A DNA stretch of 64,000 nt from Sphingobacterium sp. UGAL515B_05 (GTDB lineage: Bacteria; Bacteroidota; Bacteroidia; Sphingobacteriales; Sphingobacteriaceae): assembly GCF_033097525.1 (NCBI RefSeq), contig NZ_CP109907.1, forward strand, positions 1,302,001 to 1,366,000, given 5' to 3'. Under the pieces are notes generated by a model. It was not told the origin of the DNA. It worked only from the letters and a program-made list of their open reading frames with translations, and ran no database searches. Of this stretch, positions 18,732-26,214 are shown in pieces (position 1 is the first letter of the stretch; each line of letters begins with the position of its first letter). The position numbers and the translations under genes are program-made.

Positions 18732-19322
18732 ATGGAAAGTCAATCAGCTAATCAATTAATCAAACTATCAAGAAAACGTAAGGGACTAACGCAGCAGGAA
18801 CTCGCCGATCAGGCGGGTGTATCGCTAAGAACAGTGCAACGCATCGAAAAAGGCACTGAAGAAATCAGTGGATTTAGTCTCAAACAGATCAGTCAAATCT
18901 TGGAAATACCTTTAGAACAACTCATTATGCCAAATGTAAATCAAATCAGTATCGACAACAATCAAACAGGAAGTATTAAAGCGCTATATTTAGCATCGCT
19001 CACCTTTCTGGTCAATCCATTATTAGGATTACTGGTCCCAGCGATTATGGGCTATACGAAGCAAAACAAAGATGCCTTATACAGTAAGCACCTAAAAAAA
19101 ATAATTGTAATACATGCTGTTGGACTATTTTTTCTCGGAAGTTTCATAGGCTATATCATTATTGCAGATTTTTTTAAGATTTCGCTACCGTCTTTTTTAA
19201 GCGATATCTTTAATAGCGCCTACTTTTTACTCATCCCAGTATGCTATTACCTATTGATTCTAACCTTCACTATTTTTAATTATATCGCAATAAGGAAGGC
19301 CAAGCTCAGTTCCGCAAACTAG
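18732..19322 (+). CDS. XRE-family regulator with C-terminal membrane domain
   Basis: A 196-residue protein starting at the ATG at 18732; the longer frame begins with a TTG and an unrelated leader. An HTH_3 domain (about 8-62) reads LIKLSRKRKGLTQQELADQAGVSLRTVQRIEKG. A linker leads to three predicted membrane segments (about 90-112, 125-148 and 162-190), with a DUF4870-like pattern. Membrane-anchored HTH proteins of this shape occur in Bacteroidota, but their signals and targets are mostly unknown. It has no operon partner. Confidence 0.75.
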   Translation: MESQSANQLIKLSRKRKGLTQQELADQAGVSLRTVQRIEKGTEEISGFSLKQISQILEIPLEQLIMPNVNQISIDNNQTGSIKALYLASLTFLVNPLLGLLVPAIMGYTKQNKDALYSKHLKKIIVIHAVGLFFLGSFIGYIIIADFFKISLPSFLSDIFNSAYFLLIPVCYYLLILTFTIFNYIAIRKAKLSSAN

Positions 19323-19353
19323 ACCAATACTAAGGAATCTGTTGCAATTAAAA

Positions 19354-19719
19354 TCACAGTGGTTTCTTTTGAACGATCAATACCCAATCATTCTCCAGCA
19401 ACAGATAGCCTGTTTCATAAATAAAGTTATAGGTCTGGCCCTTGTTATTGGAAAAAGTATGTGTATGGAACTTAAAATCAAATCCCAACCGCTTTAACTT
19501 TTCCCGTTGTATCTTGACCATACCCTCCCCACTCAACGCATCCAATAAAATGCGGCGGTTTTTTCGTAAGATATTATTCACATTGCGCACCATATTGGTC
19601 TGGTCGCTATTTAATTTGTTGTTATAGGCGTTCCGGCAAGCATCATCACAAAATCGCTTGTCAGAACGGCCATATACACCCTTGCCACATTCAAGGCAGA
19701 CTTTCTCGACAGAACTCAT
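19354..19719 (-). CDS. Small zinc-ribbon protein, unknown function
   Basis: A 121-residue protein with an N-terminal CLECGKGVYGRSDKRFCDDACR, a four-cysteine zinc ribbon (Cys8, Cys11, Cys24, Cys28 region). A basic helical middle (NILRKNRRILLDALSGEG) and a beta-rich C-terminal half (TYNFIYETGYLLLENDWVLIVQ) follow. It is cytoplasmic and may bind nucleic acid, an inference from the zinc ribbon and basic patch. It is transcribed away from the ssb-like gene with about 170 bp between the starts. Confidence 0.6.
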   Translation of the reverse strand: MSSVEKVCLECGKGVYGRSDKRFCDDACRNAYNNKLNSDQTNMVRNVNNILRKNRRILLDALSGEGMVKIQREKLKRLGFDFKFHTHTFSNNKGQTYNFIYETGYLLLENDWVLIVQKKPL

Positions 19720-19893
19720 AACGGAAGATTAAACGACAACAAACGGTTACAATCGACTATAGTCGAATACAAATGGTAAATAGACGACTATATTCTTTTC
19801 CCCGCCCCACCTTTGCTTAAGATCATTTGGCATCGATAGCCAATGACCGTCAACTAAAATAAGAATTATTAAAAACATTTAAAAATTAGACAC

Positions 19894-20289
19894 ATGAGCA
19901 CATTACGTAACAAAGTACAATTGGTTGGGCACTTAGGAAACGATCCATTAATCAAAACAACTTCCACCGGCACAAATTATTCCATATTACGTCTCGCCAC
20001 CAATGATCTTTTCAAGAACAAAGCCGGCGAGTGGGTTGAAGAGGTCCAATGGCACACACTCGTGGTTTGGGGTAACCAAAACAACACCATTGAAAAGAAA
20101 TGCAAACGTGGAACCAAACTCATGGTCGAGGGCAAACTTACCTATCGTAACTATGAGAATGCAGATGGGGTAAAACAATATGTTACAGAAATTAAAGTAG
20201 ATAATTTCTTGGTATTATCAGATCCTAACAATAGTAAAGAAGAGATATCTATTCCTCCTGATGAGAACGAGGATGATTTACCCTTCTAG
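19894..20289 (+). CDS. ssb: Single-stranded DNA-binding protein
   Basis: A 131-residue OB-fold protein: NKVQLVGHLGNDPLIKTTSTG, VQWHTLVVWGNQNNTIEKKCKRGTKLMVEGKL and ITEIKVDNFLVLSD-like strands are those of bacterial SSB. The C-terminus ends with DENEDDLPF, the acidic tail with terminal Pro-Phe that recruits partner proteins. It is shorter than a main SSB, so it may be a secondary copy; the symbol is used in the broad sense. Single gene with its own terminator. Confidence 0.88.
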   Translation: MSTLRNKVQLVGHLGNDPLIKTTSTGTNYSILRLATNDLFKNKAGEWVEEVQWHTLVVWGNQNNTIEKKCKRGTKLMVEGKLTYRNYENADGVKQYVTEIKVDNFLVLSDPNNSKEEISIPPDENEDDLPF

Positions 20290-20300
20290 TATGACCGAAC

Positions 20301-20327
20301 AGGTAGGGCATTTTTACTGCCCTACCT
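20301..20327. terminator. Terminator between ssb and a convergent lipoprotein gene
   Basis: A perfect 10-bp stem (AGGTAGGGCA / TGCCCTACCT) with a 7-base loop is followed by ATTTT on the + strand. Confidence 0.75.
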
Positions 20328-20344
20328 ATTTTACTGTTCTCAGC

Positions 20345-20752
20345 TTACTTTGTTAAACTAGCCGTTAGCGCCTTTCCTAGATTTTCCGCATAAGCCTTCC
20401 ACAATTTGGCATCTTCCGGTGTAAACTTAGAAACAGCTTCAGTTTCTTTGGTAGCCCATTCCTGTCGCTTGGACGCAAGCTCCTTCAGCTTAACAACATC
20501 GCCACTTTTAGCAACAGCGATAAATTCCTTAATATATTTTGTGTAATCTTCCGCCAATTTTTGTGTCTCAGCAGAACTAAATTTAGGTATTGGCACTTCT
20601 CCCCCTCTATTCTCCGACAGCGTTTTGGCCGTATCTTTTTTTATGTCAATTGCAGCAGTCGTATCTTTTACTTCGATTTTTTTAGTCGTGGAATTATTAC
20701 AGGAAACAACAAAAAATCCAGCAATTAATGCTAATAAAGTTATTTTCTCCAT
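20345..20752 (-). CDS. Small lipoprotein, unknown function
   Basis: A 135-residue protein with a lipoprotein signal (MEKITLLALIAGFFVVSC, Cys18). The mature part has a Lys/Asp-rich linker (20-55), then a helical bundle: KLAEDYTKYIKEFIAVAKSGD, KLKELASKRQEWATKETEAV, KLWKAYAENLGKAL. It is presumably anchored to the outer membrane or inner membrane, facing the periplasm. No family recognised; it stands alone. Confidence 0.6.
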   Translation of the reverse strand: MEKITLLALIAGFFVVSCNNSTTKKIEVKDTTAAIDIKKDTAKTLSENRGGEVPIPKFSSAETQKLAEDYTKYIKEFIAVAKSGDVVKLKELASKRQEWATKETEAVSKFTPEDAKLWKAYAENLGKALTASLTK

Positions 20753-20939
20753 CTATTTAAATTTAGTTTTTTAGCCATGGTAATTTAGCCGTTTTGGCAT
20801 GTTTTACTGAAACTAAACTAATTTAATTACAATGCCCGACTTCACAAAATTATTTTGTGGGCATTCACATCTGCAGACCTGATTTTGTAGCCTTCTTTTC
20901 TTGCAGGAAATTCAGTATCAGATCAACTTCAAAGCCGCA
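20753..20939. other. Intergenic sequence with an AT-rich palindrome
   Basis: No gene seen. CACAAAAT-T-ATTTTGTG (20843-20859) is a perfect palindrome, flanked further out by ATGCC (20832-20836) and GGCAT (20860-20864), so a longer interrupted hairpin can form. It is about 90 bp upstream of the lipoprotein ATG and could be an operator. Confidence 0.4.
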
Positions 20940-21023
20940 TTTAGCAGGGGTATAACAGGGGGTTAGCAGGGGGTTAACAGGGGTATAACAGGGGTAAATC
21001 CCTGCTAACCCCTTGTTACCCCC
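20940..21023. repeat. Five 11-bp G-rich tandem repeats followed by inverted copies
   Basis: Five consecutive 11-bp units, each ending in CAGGGG (unit consensus kwTAaCAGGGG, for example TATAACAGGGG and GTTAGCAGGGG), run from 20940 to 20994. After a 5-base spacer the complementary CCCTGCTAACCCC (21000-21012) and TTGTTACCCCC follow. GGGGTTAGCAGGG (20959-20971) pairs perfectly with 21000-21012 to give a 13-bp stem. The four- to five-G runs at an 11-bp period could also form G-quadruplexes. It lies between two minus-strand genes, downstream of the XRE gene. No coding frame runs through it. Confidence 0.85.
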
Positions 21024-21130
21024 ATGTAAGTAGAGTACAATGACACCATTAACCTCGAATATGGTAACAATATATAAATACGCTCGATACCGGCAATACC
21101 AAATAAACAGCAGGAAAAAGTTCCATGCGA

Positions 21131-21790
21131 TTAGATTCGCTCAAACCTGGCATACAATTTCCAGAAATATGCTTTCTCTCCCAAAGTGAAATCAACCTTC
21201 TTCCAGACATTTAAGGCTAAACTAATCTCCTTTTCCTGCAAACTGTATTTTCCAATAAAGAACTCTTCCTCGGAAAAATACAAACCAAAGGCCTTATCCA
21301 AAGTATGTAAGCTCTGAACATCAACTTCTTCAAAAAACAAAATGGATTGCGGACTAGCCAAAAAATCGCTCGGTACCGGAATAGCGTCAGCATATTCGAT
21401 TGCGATGAGACGGTTCCTACTTTGCAAAGGAAATTCAATTATTGGAAGCTCATCTAATTTCGAAAAATGACTACTCGCTTCAAAAATAGCATCCCGTTCC
21501 AGCAGCGGGATTTGTAACAATCTTTTACGTCCAATACTAGAAACATTTGGCTCAAAATAATCATTGAAATTAAGAATTTCATTGACAGATAGATTTTTTT
21601 CAATAAGATGCTGCACAGGAATGCCAAAATAATTTGCAATTTTAAGAACAATCTCAATTTTTGGTTCCGCACGCATTTCTTCGTAAGACGAAATATTACC
21701 TCTAGTAAGATTAAAAATATCCCCAAATGCCTGTTGACTCATTCCTTTCACTTTTCTTAGTTTCTTAATATTGTTCCCTACGTTACTCAT
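21131..21790 (-). CDS. XRE-family transcriptional regulator, divergent to the PspA/flotillin locus
   Basis: A 219-residue protein with an N-terminal helix-turn-helix (about 6-62; NIKKLRKVKGMSQQAFGDIFNLTRGNISSYEE). A C-terminal region (about 85-219) has a beta-rich, CI/LexA-like look, but I cannot find a Ser-Lys autoprotease pair. The gene is divergent from the YbjN-like gene with about 90 bp between the starts. That gap holds two TGCA-N9-TGCA sites, so it is the obvious candidate for an autoregulated local switch of the stress locus (inference). Confidence 0.8.
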   Translation of the reverse strand: MSNVGNNIKKLRKVKGMSQQAFGDIFNLTRGNISSYEEMRAEPKIEIVLKIANYFGIPVQHLIEKNLSVNEILNFNDYFEPNVSSIGRKRLLQIPLLERDAIFEASSHFSKLDELPIIEFPLQSRNRLIAIEYADAIPVPSDFLASPQSILFFEEVDVQSLHTLDKAFGLYFSEEEFFIGKYSLQEKEISLALNVWKKVDFTLGEKAYFWKLYARFERI

Positions 21791-21812
21791 TTTAAAAAAA
21801 TTGAATTTTTAT

Positions 21813-21861
21813 TGCAAAATATTTTTGCATTTTTATTACCTTTATGCAAAGAATATGTGCA
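21813..21861. promoter_or_regulatory. Two 17-bp operator-like sites around the promoter of the PspA/flotillin locus
   Basis: Site 1 (21813-21829) is a TGCAAAA / TTTTGCA inverted repeat with a 3-bp spacer. Site 2 (21845-21861) keeps the same TGCA-N9-TGCA frame with a weaker interior. Their starts are 32 bp apart, about three helical turns, so both face the same side of the DNA. A -7-like TACCTTTA (21837-21844) sits between them. A repressor on both sites would cover the promoter; the divergent XRE protein is the likely binder (inference). Confidence 0.55.
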
Positions 21862-21880
21862 ATATATAAAAAACTTGATT

Positions 21881-22270
21881 ATGTACTTCTCAAAAATTGA
21901 AAATTATATCGCCAACATCGGTTACACCATTACCCATAAGGATACAAAAGAAGGAATCTTTGTCATCGAAAATGAAGACGACGGAATTCGTAACCTCATT
22001 GTAGGCATTGCCCAACCCATCCTGATTTTTGAGCAATACCTTTTTACAATCAGCAATGAAACCATGGATATGTTCAAATCACTATTGATAAAAAATAGAG
22101 ATATTATCCACGGCGGATTTGCGTTAACGGAAGATGGTACCAAAGTTATATTTCGGTATACATTACAAATACATAATCTCGACCAGAACGAATTCGATGC
22201 AGCCATCAACTCGCTGAGTCTGTTGATGAGTGAATATTATAATCAGTTAATAAGTTTTTCAAAATTATAA
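21881..22270 (+). CDS. YbjN / Tir-chaperone-like small protein
   Basis: A 129-residue protein starting at the ATG at 21881 (MYFSKIENYIANIGYTI); the longer frame begins inside the operator region. The pattern of an N-terminal helix, a beta sheet with GIFVIENEDDGIRNLIVGIAQPILIFEQYLF, GGFALTEDGTKVIFRYTLQI, and a C-terminal helix with AINSLSLLMSEYY is that of YbjN/type III secretion chaperone-like folds. It is acidic and cytoplasmic. It lies 4 bp before pspA and takes the place held by yjfI next to a PspA paralogue in E. coli. I infer a chaperone or adaptor role for the PspA-like protein. Confidence 0.6.
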   Translation: MYFSKIENYIANIGYTITHKDTKEGIFVIENEDDGIRNLIVGIAQPILIFEQYLFTISNETMDMFKSLLIKNRDIIHGGFALTEDGTKVIFRYTLQIHNLDQNEFDAAINSLSLLMSEYYNQLISFSKL

Positions 22271-22274
22271 AATA

Positions 22275-22982
22275 ATGAATATTTTTAAGAGAATTTTCAG
22301 AATCGGTCAAGCAGAGATCCACGCAGTCGTGGACAAAATGGAAGACCCCATCAAAATGACGGAACAGGGTATCCGTGAGATGAAAGAGGACCTGGAACAA
22401 TCGTTGGAAGCCTATGCTAAAGTGAAGGCCTTAGCCATACGTACCCAAAACAATTGTGAAAAGAAAAAAGAAGAAGCCAATGAATTTGAGAACAAAGCTA
22501 TTCTATTACTCCAAAAGGCACAAAAGGGAGAGCTAACGGCAGAAAAGGCCGAAGGTCTGGCAAAGGAAGCGCTGTTGCTGAAAAAACAGTTATTAATCGA
22601 AGCTAGTGAATTGGAGAAACAAGCTGTGATTCATCAAAGTTCAGCCGATGAGCTACACAAAAATGTAGACATTCTCAAATTCAATATATCGAAATGGGAA
22701 GGTGAACTCTCCACATTAAAGGCACGTGTAAAGGTCTCTAACGCAGCGAAAATGGTCAATCGGCAGCTCGCTAATATCGATTCCAATAGTACGATTTCCA
22801 TGTTAGAACGTATGAAAGAGAAAGTCGAGGAAGACGAGGCACTAGCGAAGGCCTATGGTGAGATTGCACTAGGCAACAAAAGTAAAGTTGATGAGATTAA
22901 CGAGACCATCGGCGGGTCTGAAGCCGTCAACAACGAATTAGAAGAACTAAAAAGAAAATTAAATAGTGATGAAAAGATTTGA
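22275..22982 (+). CDS. pspA: PspA/IM30 family protein
   Basis: A 235-residue protein, almost entirely alpha-helical and coiled-coil. The N-terminus MNIFKRIFRIGQAEIHAVVDKMEDPIKMTEQGIREM is the membrane-binding amphipathic helix and start of the PspA/IM30 family. The long helices rich in Glu and Lys that follow assemble into ESCRT-III-like rods on membranes in studied members. It is expected at the inner membrane, protecting it under envelope stress. It overlaps the DUF4177 gene by 14 bases, so the two are co-translated. There is no PspF/PspBC nearby; control is likely by the XRE protein. Confidence 0.88.
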   Translation: MNIFKRIFRIGQAEIHAVVDKMEDPIKMTEQGIREMKEDLEQSLEAYAKVKALAIRTQNNCEKKKEEANEFENKAILLLQKAQKGELTAEKAEGLAKEALLLKKQLLIEASELEKQAVIHQSSADELHKNVDILKFNISKWEGELSTLKARVKVSNAAKMVNRQLANIDSNSTISMLERMKEKVEEDEALAKAYGEIALGNKSKVDEINETIGGSEAVNNELEELKRKLNSDEKI

Positions 22983-23163
22983 GTATAAAACGCTAAAAAT
23001 TGAACCTAAGGGTTTCTGGGGAACAAAGTTGGATCCCGAAAAAATTGATGAAATCTTAAATGATCTTGGAAATCAAGGCTGGGAATTGGTAACCATGCAG
23101 GACCTTGAGGTCAATGGCAATTCCTGGTCATTCCATTACACATTCAAAAGGGAGAAAATTTAA
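22969..23163 (+). CDS. DUF4177-like small protein
   Basis: A 64-residue protein (MKRFEYKTLKIEPKGFWG... GWELVTMQDLEVNG... WSFHYTFKRE). The YKTL...LNDLGNQGWELV...F.FKR pattern is that of DUF4177, small soluble proteins of unknown function. The ATG at 22969 is preferred over a GTG three bases earlier. It overlaps the end of pspA by 14 bases and is 11 bp before the YqiJ-like gene, so it belongs to the operon. Confidence 0.7.
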   Translation: MKRFEYKTLKIEPKGFWGTKLDPEKIDEILNDLGNQGWELVTMQDLEVNGNSWSFHYTFKREKI

Positions 23164-23174
23164 ACAATAATACG

Positions 23175-23900
23175 ATGACAGAACTAATCAATATCTTATT
23201 CAATCCATTATCCAATGGAATTATGACAGTCTTAACCGGCATGTCTGTAGTGTATTGGTTATTTATGTTTCTGTTGGGTGATGGAGTACATCTCTTTGAT
23301 GCCGATGCAGATATAGAGCTCCATCCCACACCTGATGTCACGGACGTTGATGGATCACATGATATCGCAACTGAGGGGGGCGACCATGCTCACCATCATC
23401 ATACGGATACGGACGCTAATACAGAACCTGGTTTCTTTGCAAAAGCAATGGATTACATCAATGTTGGCAAAGTACCCATCATGCTTATTGTAACACTATT
23501 CAAATTTATAGGCTGGATAATTACCATTGTTTCTTCGCTCTTTATCGACGTTGCTTCATGGGGAATAAAGTCTGTATTAATCCTAATCCCCGTTTTCATT
23601 GTTACATTTATATTAATGCATTTTCTGACCAAACCCTTAGCTAAAATGTTTAAAACTATAGGTTATAATGGCGAAGAAAGTCACGATTTTCTTGGTCGCA
23701 TGGGTAAAATGAGAGCCAGTATTGAAGGCAAGAAAATAGGTTCTGCCGAATTTATCATCCAACAGGACCCGATTCGCCTCAATGTTGTCAGCCACAATGG
23801 GGAGAAAATAGGCTACGGAGACGATGTCATTATTGTTGACGAATCCAAGGACAAGAAATATTATTATGTGACCAAAGAAATCACGATAGACAATATTTAA
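23175..23900 (+). CDS. YqiJ/NfeD-like membrane protein with OB-fold and His-rich loop
   Basis: A 241-residue membrane protein. A hydrophobic segment at about 12-35 is followed by an acidic, His-rich loop (DVDGSHDIATEGG then DHAHHHHTDTD, about 50-80). Two further membrane segments are at about 97-120 and 124-148, and a C-terminal soluble domain (about 165-241: FLGRMGKMRASIEGKKIGSAEF... GYGDDVIIVDE) has the look of the OB fold of YqiJ/NfeD proteins. Such proteins are encoded next to flotillins in many bacteria and are thought to act with them at membranes. Here the flotillin-like gene follows after 115 bp. The histidines could bind metal; that is inference. Confidence 0.75.
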   Translation: MTELINILFNPLSNGIMTVLTGMSVVYWLFMFLLGDGVHLFDADADIELHPTPDVTDVDGSHDIATEGGDHAHHHHTDTDANTEPGFFAKAMDYINVGKVPIMLIVTLFKFIGWIITIVSSLFIDVASWGIKSVLILIPVFIVTFILMHFLTKPLAKMFKTIGYNGEESHDFLGRMGKMRASIEGKKIGSAEFIIQQDPIRLNVVSHNGEKIGYGDDVIIVDESKDKKYYYVTKEITIDNI

Positions 23901-23913
23901 TGAAAAAAGAAGA

Positions 23914-23957
23914 AAAGACTCGACACCTAAACAACTGTCCGAAAAGAACGGGTCTTT
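23914..23957 (+). promoter_or_regulatory. Possible weak intra-operon hairpin before the flotillin-like gene
   Basis: AAAGACTCG (23914-23922) can pair with CGGGTCTTT (23949-23957), nine pairs with one G-U, across a 26-base loop, followed by ATT. It could be a weak attenuator or a processing site between the YqiJ-like and flotillin-like genes. The U-run is poor. Confidence 0.3.
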
Positions 23958-24015
23958 ATTCCTTTAAATCCTAATCGTAAACCCAACTATTAAAATCTAA
24001 ATAAATACAAATCAT

Positions 24016-26130
24016 ATGCTATATCAACCTCTTTTATTTTTAAGTGGCTTAAACGGAATTATACTTTTAATTGTCGGATTGGCTGTCTTTTTAATTTTTG
24101 CATTCTTTGTTGTATTGAGTGCATTCTATAAGAAAATTCCACAAGGGAAAGCAATTGTCCGTACTGGTGTTGGTGGTACAAAGGTAGCATTCAACAAAGG
24201 AATGTATGTTGTACCTGTATTTCACAAGATGGAGATCATGGACATCTCAATCAAAAAAATTGAAATCGCCCGAATGCAGGGTGAAGGTTTGATCTGCAAG
24301 GATAATATTCGTGCAGATATCAAAGTTGCTTTCTTCGTTCGCGTTAATAAAAGTGTGGATGATGTGATCAATGTTGCCCAAAATTTAGGTTGTGATCGTG
24401 CAAGTGAGCCGGAAACATTAAAAAGCATTTTTGAATCTAAATTCTCCGAGGCCCTAAAAACAGTCGGTAAGAAATTTGATTTCATCGAATTGTATGAAGC
24501 CCGTCGGGAATTTCGCGACGAAATTTTGGATATCATCGGAACTGACCTGAACGGTTATATTCTAGATGACTGTGCAATCGACTATCTTGAGCAGACCGAT
24601 ATTGAGCATCTCAACCCAAACAATATCTTAGACAGTGAGGGCATTAAAAAAATAACGGAGCTAACGGCAAAACAAAATATCAATGCCAATTTTATCCGTC
24701 GTGATGAGGAGAAATTAATCAAAAAACAAAACGTGGAAGCACGGGAAGCTATTCTAGAACTAGACCGTCAGCTTGCCGAAAAAGAAGAAAAGCAAAAACG
24801 GGAAATTGATAACATCAAAGCACGTGAAGAAGCAGAAATAGCAAAGGTACGTGAAGAAGAGCGCTTAAAATATGAAAGTGTCCGTATTTCTACCGAAGAG
24901 CAACTGGCAGTACAGGAAGAAAATAAGCTGCGCCAGATCATCATTGCTGAGAAAAACAAGCAGCGCACAGATGCTGTTGAAGCAGAGCGCGTAGAGAAAG
25001 ACCGTGCTTTGGAACAAACAGAACGTGAGCGCATTGTTACCTTGGCTCAGATCGACAAAGAACGCTCTATCGAGACGGAGAAGAAAAGTATCCAAGGGGT
25101 TATCAAGGAACGCGTACAATTGGAGAAAGGGGTTATTGAAGAGCAACAAGGCGTCCGAGACATCGAAGTATTCCGTGAAGTAGAACGAAAGAAACAAGCG
25201 GGTGTTATTGCGGCATCACAAGAAGCAGAAGAAAAATTAATATCCACTGTTAAGGCGGCCGAAGCTGCAAAAATCGCAGCAGAGCAGGAAGCGGAGAAAA
25301 AAGTAATCGATGCAGAGGCGGCTCGTAAAATTGCCGAAAAACGTGCTCAGGAATTATTGATCGATGCGGAAGCGAAAAAAGAAGCATCGCTGAAGGAAGC
25401 CGAAAGTCGTAAGATTATTGCTGAAGCACAAGCCAAAGAAGAAGCTGCGCTTGGCTTATCCGAAGCTGAAGTAATGGTTGCAAAAGCCGAAGCCGAAGAA
25501 AAACAAGGTACCGTTGAAGCTAATGTGATCGAGAAGAAAGCTGAAGCAATGCGTAAAGAGGGCTTAGCACAAGCAGAAGTTGTTCGTGAGAAAGCACTTG
25601 CTGAAGCAAAAGGTATCGAAGAGAAAGCTGAGGCGATGAAGAAATTGGATGGTGTGGGCAGAGATCACGAAGAGTTCAAATTGCAATTGCAAAAAGAACG
25701 TGATATTGAACTCGCACACATCAATATCCAAAAAGACATTGCTCAAGCACAAGCTGGCGTATTGTCGGAAGCACTTAAAACGGCAAAAATAGATATCGTT
25801 GGTGGCGAAACCATGTTCTTTGAGAATATCGTCCGTCAAGTTTCCAATTCCAAAGGTTTTGATCACTTGATTGACAACTCTAAACATGCCACAGCTATTA
25901 AGAATTCACTGATAGGTCCAGATGGACAAGGAGACCTTGCAGAGAAGGTGCGTGGATTAGCCGATAAATATGGAATTTCCACAAACGATATAAAGAACCT
26001 CACAGTTTCAGCAGCATTGATTAAACTTCAACAAGCGGCGACTGACGCTGAAAATGGCGAAGACAAAAGCTTTATCAATTCTTTGTTCGGATTGGCGAAA
26101 AACTTGGGCATATCAAACAAGAAACTATAA
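24016..26130 (+). CDS. Flotillin-like (YqiK-type) SPFH protein
   Basis: A 704-residue membrane scaffold protein. One hydrophobic segment at about 12-38 is followed by an SPFH/band-7 domain (about 45-215: KAIVRTGVGGTKVAFNKGMYVVPVFHKMEIMDIS...). A very long Ala/Glu/Lys-rich coiled coil with repeats such as EKKAEAMRKEGLAQAEVV and EEKAEAMKKL runs from about 230 to 590. It is longer than E. coli YqiK or typical flotillins (about 500-550), mainly in the coiled coil and a C-terminal globular tail. Flotillins oligomerise at the inner membrane and organise membrane regions. Pairing with the YqiJ-like and PspA-like genes suggests a shared envelope-stress function. Confidence 0.85.
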   Translation: MLYQPLLFLSGLNGIILLIVGLAVFLIFAFFVVLSAFYKKIPQGKAIVRTGVGGTKVAFNKGMYVVPVFHKMEIMDISIKKIEIARMQGEGLICKDNIRADIKVAFFVRVNKSVDDVINVAQNLGCDRASEPETLKSIFESKFSEALKTVGKKFDFIELYEARREFRDEILDIIGTDLNGYILDDCAIDYLEQTDIEHLNPNNILDSEGIKKITELTAKQNINANFIRRDEEKLIKKQNVEAREAILELDRQLAEKEEKQKREIDNIKAREEAEIAKVREEERLKYESVRISTEEQLAVQEENKLRQIIIAEKNKQRTDAVEAERVEKDRALEQTERERIVTLAQIDKERSIETEKKSIQGVIKERVQLEKGVIEEQQGVRDIEVFREVERKKQAGVIAASQEAEEKLISTVKAAEAAKIAAEQEAEKKVIDAEAARKIAEKRAQELLIDAEAKKEASLKEAESRKIIAEAQAKEEAALGLSEAEVMVAKAEAEEKQGTVEANVIEKKAEAMRKEGLAQAEVVREKALAEAKGIEEKAEAMKKLDGVGRDHEEFKLQLQKERDIELAHINIQKDIAQAQAGVLSEALKTAKIDIVGGETMFFENIVRQVSNSKGFDHLIDNSKHATAIKNSLIGPDGQGDLAEKVRGLADKYGISTNDIKNLTVSAALIKLQQAATDAENGEDKSFINSLFGLAKNLGISNKKL

Positions 26131-26141
26131 GAATATCCATC

Positions 26142-26184
26142 ATCTTGAGCCTGCCAAAGAATTTAATCGCGACAGGCTCAAGAT
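26142..26184. repeat. Inverted repeat between the flotillin-like gene and the serine hydrolase
   Basis: A perfect 12-bp stem, ATCTTGAGCCTG / CAGGCTCAAGAT, with a 19-base loop, is followed by ATTTTC. It starts 11 bases past the flotillin-like stop. It may terminate part of the transcription, or be a REP-like extragenic palindrome: the GACAGGCTCAA core resembles such elements in other genomes (from memory, not checked). Confidence 0.55.
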
Positions 26185-26214
26185 ATTTTCTGAAAAATTT
26201 AGACAAGCAGTAAG

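Noticed and set aside
20940..21023. A CRISPR array
   Set aside because: The units are 11 bp and contiguous with no spacers, and no cas genes are near.
24222..25887. Minus-strand open frames under the flotillin-like gene
   Set aside because: They are shadows of the Glu/Ala/Lys repeat coding and are rich in Ser/Phe/Leu as expected for antisense of such repeats.
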